A stretch of 64,000 bases of DNA from Omphalotus guepiniiformis (lineage: Eukaryota > Basidiomycota > Agaricomycetes > Agaricales > Omphalotaceae): positions 930,001 through 994,000 of the forward strand of contig JAQOOI010000016.1 of the NCBI GenBank assembly GCA_028554645.1. The letters are read 5' to 3'. The notes below the pieces were generated by a model, which worked only from the letters and a program-made list of their open reading frames with translations, was not told the DNA's origin and did no database searches. Within the stretch, counting starts at the first letter, position 1. Each line of letters opens with the position of its first letter. The translations under genes and the position numbers were made by a program. Shown piece after piece: positions 57,555 to 64,000 of the stretch.

Positions 57555-58556
57555 TTACAGAATCTGAAGCTGTAAAAGTCCGCTTTTTTGTACCTCGTAA
57601 GTAGAGTATTGTTGTTTGGAGGTTTGCCAGTGCTTTGTAGAGGTATAGATATATTTCCAATACTTCAGCGGAATGTAATGGCCTTGTATCTTTAAAGGTG
57701 ACCAATGACACCAGTACTCATTTTGATCGTCCCACAAGCGGACAACATTCTCTATTAGAGCACGACCTTCTAACTTGAAATTAAGACAGGGAATGGGTGG
57801 TAAATCTTTTTGGTTGATACAAAGAATGCAACTGTTTGCTAAAACAAAAGCGGGAGTGGAAACGTTCTCCAACAGAACAGAGAAGGAACTGCAAACCTTC
57901 CCAGACAGAGAAGACCCCATACTGGAGGTGGCTTGAGAGGGTTCAAATTTTTGGGCTGCAACTGCAACCGGGACGGAAGGTTCTTGAGCAGATAGCGCAA
58001 GAGGGGGAGATGTAGTGGCTCTAGAGTCGGAGACATTTGCTTGACTAGGAGGGAAAGCTGAAGACACTGGGGATGTATGCGTAGACGATGTGAACATTCC
58101 AGCTGACCCAAGATCCCCAGCCAATGAGGCCGGTGGAAACCTATTTGTTGAGCTTGGAGGAGATATTATGCTTGTCTGTCGCAACAGGGAGGGGTGGGAG
58201 GTTGAAGGGAGTGAACTAGTTCTAAGAACCCTATGTTGCAGGGCTGAAGGATTTGAGGTTTCTGGATCGGGCAAAAATGGGAGCTTAGGCTCCGTTGAAG
58301 TTGAAATCAGAGGGTGAAAGTTGCCTCCGAGGTAGTTTTGGACCGCAACCTCAACAGCTTTCACAAAGGTGTGAGATGGGAATGTCAAGCCAGGGGCCTT
58401 CGGCTTGATCACTGGCGCTAGTGTAGAGACTTTTTTGGCCTGATATGAGGTTACTATAAGAGATAGAAGGGACCTACCCATCCTTGAAAGTCTTGTGGAC
58501 TGCGTCTGAAACGACTCAAAGGTGCCGAGGTAGACTCTGACAATAGTGCAGCGCAT
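57555..58556 (-). CDS. Unassigned 333-residue ORF
   Basis: An uninterrupted frame. The N-terminus (RMGRSLLSLIVTSYQAKKV) leads to a long Ser/Pro/Thr-rich region (residues 95-215). The C-terminal part is globular-looking: PCLNFKLEGRALIENVVRLW, DQNEYWCHWSPLKIQGHYIP and LKYWKYIYTSTKHWQTSKQ. Proteins with such a Trp/Tyr-rich tail near an aliphatic core occur in mushroom transposon-rich regions, but I cannot name the family. That it stayed open among decayed neighbours supports a real gene or a recent transposon ORF. Confidence 0.45.
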   Translation of the reverse strand: MRCTIVRVYLGTFESFQTQSTRLSRMGRSLLSLIVTSYQAKKVSTLAPVIKPKAPGLTFPSHTFVKAVEVAVQNYLGGNFHPLISTSTEPKLPFLPDPETSNPSALQHRVLRTSSLPSTSHPSLLRQTSIISPPSSTNRFPPASLAGDLGSAGMFTSSTHTSPVSSAFPPSQANVSDSRATTSPPLALSAQEPSVPVAVAAQKFEPSQATSSMGSSLSGKVCSSFSVLLENVSTPAFVLANSCILCINQKDLPPIPCLNFKLEGRALIENVVRLWDDQNEYWCHWSPLKIQGHYIPLKYWKYIYTSTKHWQTSKQQYSTYEVQKSGLLQLQIL

Positions 58557-59880
58557 TCTTTCTGCTTAGATTTTGCCACACCTGAGGTACGAGGACCCTT
58601 GTGAGCTCGAGTGCTGAAAGTGCTAGTATTTCTGAAGTAATTCAGACTAGAATAGTCCTGTGATATAGCAGCTATTGCTCACCGCCATCACTTTGGGTTC
58701 TCACTCAAGCCTATAAGAGACTGCAAACATTGTTCTTTGCGTGCTTTATAGTTCAAACCATTTTGGCGGCAGAGATCTTTGAGATCCGTGGCTTTTAGTT
58801 GAAGACTATAAGGAGTCAGATTTGGTTCTCTAGCCATAGCGGTGACCCAAGCTCACATAGGAACCAATTTTGAGGCCATCCTGTCCTGTAGAGCTATATC
58901 AGGTAGTGGAAACAAATGATCTTTGGGGTAAGCTGAAAGGTCTTTCATTGAAGAAGCGCAAGGAGGCTGGGAGCACCCCAGTCCCCCTCGGGATAGTTGT
59001 GACAGCGCCACCCACGTGGAGCTGCACAGCCTCTCCCCAATCACCGCCCTAAATTCCTTCTTTCTTGAATTACTTTTCAAGAGCAAACCCATGTACTAGT
59101 ACCTAGCACTCCATAGTACTTAAGGTCTGGTCTCTTTCTCTTTTTCTGTTTGTTTCTTGGAGCACTCTCAAGATGTTCTTAGACACTTTGCAGTTTGTCG
59201 ACTTCCTGCTTACCCATGGATTGCTAGATAAGATTACGAGCTGCGTACCCTCCAGACTCGAAAGCGTGTTCTCTAGAAAAAGAAAGATTTTCTGCACCTC
59301 TCTGAAAGGGTTTTACCTCACCTTTTTCTGGGACTGTAAGCCAATTTTAGGTTCTACTATCTTACTATGTACAAGGACCTTTGACTCTTTACACTCTAGG
59401 TTACGGTTGTGCCAGCCTGCAAGAGACTCCAGGCAAATTGTACCAGGGCTGAAAAGATTATTTTTTTTTGACTCTGGATTAGAGAAAGGGTGCACCCCGG
59501 GCCCGAGTGCATGCAGAGTGGGCAACTAAGCAGGCAGAGAGATACTGCCTCTTGCAAGACTCGGAGACGACCGCAATGAAAAGTAAAATCTATATAATTG
59601 TGGAGAACACCCTTTCGAACTACCATGACAGTTGGAGGCCTTGAGTTCCTTTTATCTGAGGACCGGTGGCAGGGCTGTACAGGATGGCTTCAATGTGCCG
59701 CCACTTTACTCCAATGACAAGGTAAGTGGGTCTACTTTTGGTGCAATCCTGGGTGTCTTCAACAGCTTTCAAAGGCGTCTCTAAATTTAATTCAATTAAA
59801 ACGAAAGTAAACCATTTCTGGAGGGCCTTAGTTGGGAACCCTACTTTAAGCATGCTGACACTTTTTTATCTCGATACAGG
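58557..59880. other. Decayed sequence, no gene seen
   Basis: About 1.3 kb. A T-run occurs at 59459-59469. Small ORFs have no motifs. It may be the 5' part of the tyrosine-recombinase pseudogene that follows. Confidence 0.3.
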
Positions 59881-59906
59881 AGGCCGCAGGTGAGACAAGG
59901 TATATA

Positions 59907-61650
59907 GTGCAAAAGAAGGTGCATGAAGCCGAAATGTCTCTCTCTCTACTTAACCCAAACATTCTGCATGCCGTCCGTGTTGAGGGGGAAGATAGCCATG
60001 CCTGGGCTGCGGACGACTTATCTAGCGAGCTTGAACAATTGAAAGTTAGCAGTTGGAATTGCAACTCTAATATGCCTTTGCTTGACGGTGAGAATGGTGA
60101 AGATGATGATGAACTGGAAGATGTTTTACCTTCAGAGGAGCTAAGAGATGACCTGCTGGATCAAAACTTCATACAGCAGAATGCTGTGGAAGTTATGGAT
60201 GGAACGGAGAATGAGTACCAGCGGTAAGTCAAAGTTCTGAAATCATGGAAGTTATTTAGCTAGATATCTTTCTTCCTTTAGTTTGGGCAAAAACTTCATC
60301 AAGTTCCTTTGGGAACAAGCTCCATCTGCCCTCCAAAGGAGAAGAAGAACTATTCTCTTGTTGTTATCTTGATTCCCGACTTCCAGAGGCGATCATAGTT
60401 TGGATCAGTCGCTTGTAGGTGCTATAACCTTCTGCTTTGCTAGAATTTGCAGCTCAAAACAGACTTAAATTTGGTTTGACTTGTAGATGTGGTACTATTG
60501 ATTTACAAAGCGGTGAATTCAAGCCCTCAGGTTCCTACATCCGCTCCTACTCCTATGCTGTGAAGATGCGCTCTGCAATGTCTTTTGTGTTCGGACGAGA
60601 TGTTCGAAGAGGCCGTGAGGTGTGGAAGGAGGAAGGAAATCACTCTTCAGGGAATCCTTCCGTCTCTTTTCTGGTATCTCGTTACATGATAGCCCTTAGG
60701 AAGCGACAGGTAAATTTCTAGAAGTTGTACTTTTTCCCGGCTCATTGAGTTTGCTTGCTAGGCAAGTAATTTGGGAGAGACAACTATGGCATCTCGAGCC
60801 ATAACCCATAAGGATCTTTGAGCAATCTTTGAACATAATCTAGAGCTCACAAATGAGAAAGCTCTTTCAGTTTCACGCCCTTGGGGTTCCAGAAAACTTG
60901 GACCTTGAGCACGCTTGCTAGTGTAGGCTGTTCTCACCCTCTCCTTTGTGTGCCTTCTTCAGATAGATGAGATACTGAATCTCCAAACAGAGGATATCAA
61001 GCTGTATCCAGAAGACGCCTCTCACATCACTATAGTACTTTCTCATAGGAAGAATAGACCAAATGGTGGTAAGTGTGAAGGAATAACTCTCTTGAAAATG
61101 ACTTATTTCTTGCTAGGTGTTAAACCGTTTGATTTCTATGTACAGGAGGAAACTTTACAACATCTATGTCCTGTGCAAGCCTTGGTGTCCTGGTTCAACG
61201 TGTCGGGCATTGAGAGTGGATACATTTTTAGGCCTCTTGGATCTCGAGATCAAGCAAATACCAGTGTCAATGTGTCAATAGTAAATATCTTCCAAGTTAG
61301 GAATTGATCTGATGTATGTTCTGATATAAGTTTCAGAGTGCGGCTTCTTTCCTTGAACTCTTTTGGATCTCCCTTCAAGAGATAGGCCGGGAGTCTGCAG
61401 TGTATGGGAATCACAGTTTAAGGTGGGTGGATGTCAATACTATGCCTCTGTGCGCAGATGGTCTCTTAGGACTATTGTGAATGGGGCAGATGGACTCTTG
61501 ATAGTCGAAACCTTACAGTGGTCAAGTATCTTATATCATGGAACAATGATCCTACCGATTCCCAGGAATATTTTCTCAATCCTAATAAAGAGCTAGGACC
61601 TTACTGTCCTTACTGTGGGCATAGCTGTTGCCATAGTTAAAATACTTTTT
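59907..61650 (+). pseudogene. Tyrosine-recombinase-like gene, decayed
   Basis: Exon-like pieces in order: an acidic N-terminus (59907-60223, with GENGEDDDELEDVLPSEEL); DLQSGEFKPSGSYIRSYSYA and MRSAMSFVFGRDVRRGREVW (60437-60711), a core-binding-like domain; QIDEILNLQTEDIKLYPEDA (60960-61020) with the box I spacing; LCPVQALVSWFNVSGIESGYIF; and after frame breaks NLTVVKYLISWNNDP (about 61490-61560) with the candidate catalytic Tyr. The end shows CPYCGH. This is a second tyrosine-recombinase family, different from the one at 35318/46850. The region after 61310 has stops and frameshifts, so it is dead. Confidence 0.65.
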
Positions 61651-61939
61651 CTTGTGGAAATTTTCCCTACATATAGTTAAGGATGCTCCTTAGGGAAATG
61701 TTCTTCAGTTGGTAAAACAAGTAGTGTGTTCAAGAAATCTCTTGTCATTTCTCTGACCAGGAGACAGATGCCTTTCATACACACAGTTTTTAACATTTTG
61801 CCGTTCAAGGTAGATGATGATGTGATTATTAGAGGTGTTATATTAAGATTACTTTTAGGTGGAATTCAAAGTCAACTCAATCGCCTCTAGGCCAGCATAA
61901 ACTTTCTAGTCCTTACATAAAAGCCGTCCAATATCCAAC

Positions 61940-63312
61940 GTCGTTGTTCGTTTCTTCCTTCCACATCGCAATCTTCTTCTGCAGCAAAGAAGAGATTCCA
62001 GTCGAGAGATTTTTATTCACAATGCACGGTGAGTATAAAGACCGCGTCCTAGTTCAATACCCCCTCAAAACATCAGCTAACAGAACCGGCAGTCAAGTTC
62101 AACTCCGAGAACCCCACCGAACCTCTCCCTTCACCGGGAAAAAAAACTGAAAGCCAACCTTCTTTACCTGAGGGGGTTAATCATCAGGAGCAGACTAAAG
62201 CCATTTAACAGGCTCTCAAGTATACCCAGCAAGCCATAAACAATCAGCTTGGTTTGTATCGCTCTTTTTTGTTTTTTGTTTAGTTCTGGATCGACATCAA
62301 CCCACCTGTTGGCAGCGGTTGGTGTGGCGGAGGCGAATAGGCAAGAGGTCAAACGACAGCTGTGGGATGCAGATGAGAGTCTGCAAGACAGCGTGGCAGT
62401 CTTGGAGTTAACCCAAGCGATGTTGAACAGTTCCATCGGTGAGCAGAAGGACAGTAGGTTCTTTCTGGGAACTCAGATGACCTCTCGCTAAATGCTTTGC
62501 GCGAAACACTATTGCCACCAAGCACACCCCGTGGTCGGAGTTGTACAACTTCCTTATCAGCAACACCAGCTCAGGAACCTTCAACTCCAGCCCTGGTCAC
62601 ATCGGATGCTGGTCGCACCAAAACTCCAGCCCCAGGTAAGCCTAAGCCCACGACCCCTCCCCTTCTGCTAAATGGGTAGCGCTCTCGTGGCTTGACTACT
62701 CCTGGGACTCCAGGACATACCATAGTTGGCCGCCCCACAGATCCGAACAAAGACATCATGTCCGGAAGCAAATTCCCTCAATACATCGTGTTCGTCGGAT
62801 TTAAGAAACAATACGGCCTTTTCAGATGTTGGTACGTAACCTTGAAGTACATTGGTTCTTATATAAGTTCCCATGTTCTCACTGTGTTAAAGGTGGCCAT
62901 ATAGAGAAATCCCAGGTGCAATCTCATTGATGGAGGGGTCTGGCAACTATCATGTTAAAGGGTTTCGGGATGTGAGCTGAGCTGAACGATATTATGGGGA
63001 ATGTGTGAATCGGGAAATCTTTGAGATGCTCCAAGAGGATGAGGTGGCCAACAAGCATTTCATAGTCTGCAGAGGTGTTAGTCTGGGCATGTATTCTACT
63101 TGGTAAGGCGGTCATCTTGCTTGCAGTCTACATAGGATCTAATTATAGTTTTGATGGCAGTGGAGAGCTTTTGAAGCATGGCCTCCAGTGGCAAGGTGGA
63201 GAGGTCACCCGGTTCATCAGTGATAAAGCAAAAGCAACAGCACTATTCAACCAGTGGAGAGCTGCTGGAGAAGTTTCTCGCTTTCCCTGTGTTATGCCAG
63301 ACGAACTGTGAA
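61940..63312 (+). pseudogene. Decayed gene remnants of unknown type
   Basis: Scattered pieces in the plus direction: ENPTEPLPSPGKKTE after a GTGAGT donor near 62026, EQTKAI-stop-QALKYTQQAINNQ, VAEANRQEVKRQLWDADESLQ (62315-62380), KFPQYIVFVGFKKQYGLFRCW (62770-62830) and LQWQGGEVTRFISDKAKATALFNQWRAAGE (63185-63275). KKQYGLFRCW recalls RNase H1 N-terminal hybrid-binding domains, but the match is short. Frames change between pieces and stops intervene. I cannot decide whether this was one gene or two. Confidence 0.3.
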
Positions 63313-63374
63313 AGAACAATCTACACTCACTATTCGTACATCATATTATATGTGTCAAAAAAAAGCGAGATAAA

Positions 63375-63655
63375 TGTCAATTTAAACACGGTTTAAATCT
63401 TGCCTTTCGCCTATACAATGCCTGTTTAAAAGTTGGCAATGGAACACTTCCAGATCATATCAGCGGTTTAAATGTTTATTGTCTACTGTTAAACATATAA
63501 AAGAGTGGTGGAAGAGGAATTCAAACCACTGTTTAAACACATTCAAATGCAGTCTCTATTTGAACGCTTGTCAGTGCATATTTAAATGCGAGCTGTTTGA
63601 ACGTTTGTGAGTGCATATTTAAACGAGATCATTGTTTAAACACTGCTCACCCATA
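63375..63655. repeat. TTTAAAC-rich subterminal region of a DNA transposon
   Basis: The heptamer TTTAAAC or its complement GTTTAAA, with one-base variants such as TTTGAACG, occurs about twelve times in 280 bp. It begins at AATTTAAACACGGTTTAAATC and ends with CATTGTTTAAACACTG. Dense short subterminal repeats mark transposase-binding ends. The KDZ transposase C-terminus begins 12 bp further on, so this is probably the 3' end of that element. Confidence 0.5.
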
Positions 63656-63666
63656 TGCATCTACCT

Positions 63667-64000
63667 TCATCCGAGTCTGAGCCTGACAGTTGCTGACATC
63701 TGCGGAGCATCAACAATATTCCAATCCACATTCATGTTTGGGCAGCGGGACTGAAGGTACTGTACCAAAGACTGACCAGCTGGTGGCCACCCACCTCCTG
63801 CCTCAATGAGTTTTGAGTGAGATTCCTGCGCCATCTAGTAGAATATAGCAGCCTTCTGCCATGCATATGCAGCATAGCCTGGTCTGGTGTTTGACTCGGC
63901 TAACTTTTCCCAGACTTCACACATCTTGCAACAACCTACGTCAAACCTTCGTAGCTCCTCCTCCAGAAGTTCAACCTCTTCAACCCAACCAAGTAAATCA
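63667..64000 (-). pseudogene. KDZ transposase, C-terminal end (partial)
   Basis: The minus strand enters from the right edge with LLGWVEEVELLEEELRRFDV, then KMCEVWEKLAESN and GYAAYAWQKAAIFY, a TAG stop, and MAQESHSKLIEAGGGW. It ends VRLRLG at the TGA 63667-63669. The WxEEVxxLEEExRR block is the conserved C-terminal helix of Kyakuja-Dileera-Zisupton transposases. Most of the gene is outside the window. The in-frame TAG near 63836 suggests it is inactive, unless an intron removes it. Confidence 0.65.

Overview
The window looks like nuclear DNA of a mushroom-forming basidiomycete (Agaricomycete). The left 23.5 kb has closely packed genes split by many 47-70 base introns, with protein families typical of these fungi: a fused dioxygenase/P450 oxylipin enzyme, a sphingolipid C9-methyltransferase and a Ypk-type kinase. 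The right 40 kb is built mostly from transposable-element families common in this group: KDZ-associated cysteine-cluster genes, Ty3/gypsy chromoviruses, PIF/Harbinger and tyrosine-recombinase genes. I cannot name the species.

Bases 1-23,540 are a conserved housekeeping block: the 3' tail of an unknown gene, YIF1 (vesicle traffic) divergent from sphingolipid C9-methyltransferase, a Cdc4/Mlc1 myosin light chain, a small secreted protein, a 769-bp Mutator-like non-autonomous element, a 1,086-residue Ppo-type fatty-acid dioxygenase whose P450 half has lost its hallmark residues, fibrillarin, a cysteine-rich protein, an unknown conserved protein, a Cid1-like nucleotidyltransferase, a Ypk1/Gad8 AGC kinase and a PPG1-like PP2A-family phosphatase. 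For most multi-exon genes I could rebuild splice junctions base by base. Reading frames close well except at three junctions that break the GT/GC-AG rule.

Bases 23,540-29,620 hold a KDZ-associated CxC5/CxC6-type gene, a zinc-cluster gene on the other strand, and a Myb-like plus DDE gene pair from a PIF/Harbinger transposon. That element is cut by an LTR at 29,620. Bases 29,620-37,796 are a wreck of minus-strand gypsy elements (accessory 689-residue ORF, integrase/chromodomain tail, gag, split RNase H) and a split tyrosine-recombinase gene. Two reciprocal junctions suggest a 2.4-kb inversion.

Bases 37,797-46,849 are an almost intact, young chromovirus with 411/409-bp LTRs, a 5-bp target duplication and a third ORF. 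Its only internal stops in the gag-pol and third frames are six UGA codons, most or all explainable as CGA to TGA. It sits inside the tyrosine-recombinase pseudogene.

Bases 47,329-54,497 are bounded by two related LTRs in opposite orientation. Both carry an array of small stem-loops with one constant loop and changing, self-complementary stems. This is the strongest candidate for an undescribed system. The right LTR also has seven perfect bZIP sites in its U3. Bases 54,498-64,000 are mostly decayed: a tyrosine-recombinase pseudogene, several unassigned ORFs, a TTTAAAC-rich region and the 3' end of a KDZ transposase running off the window.
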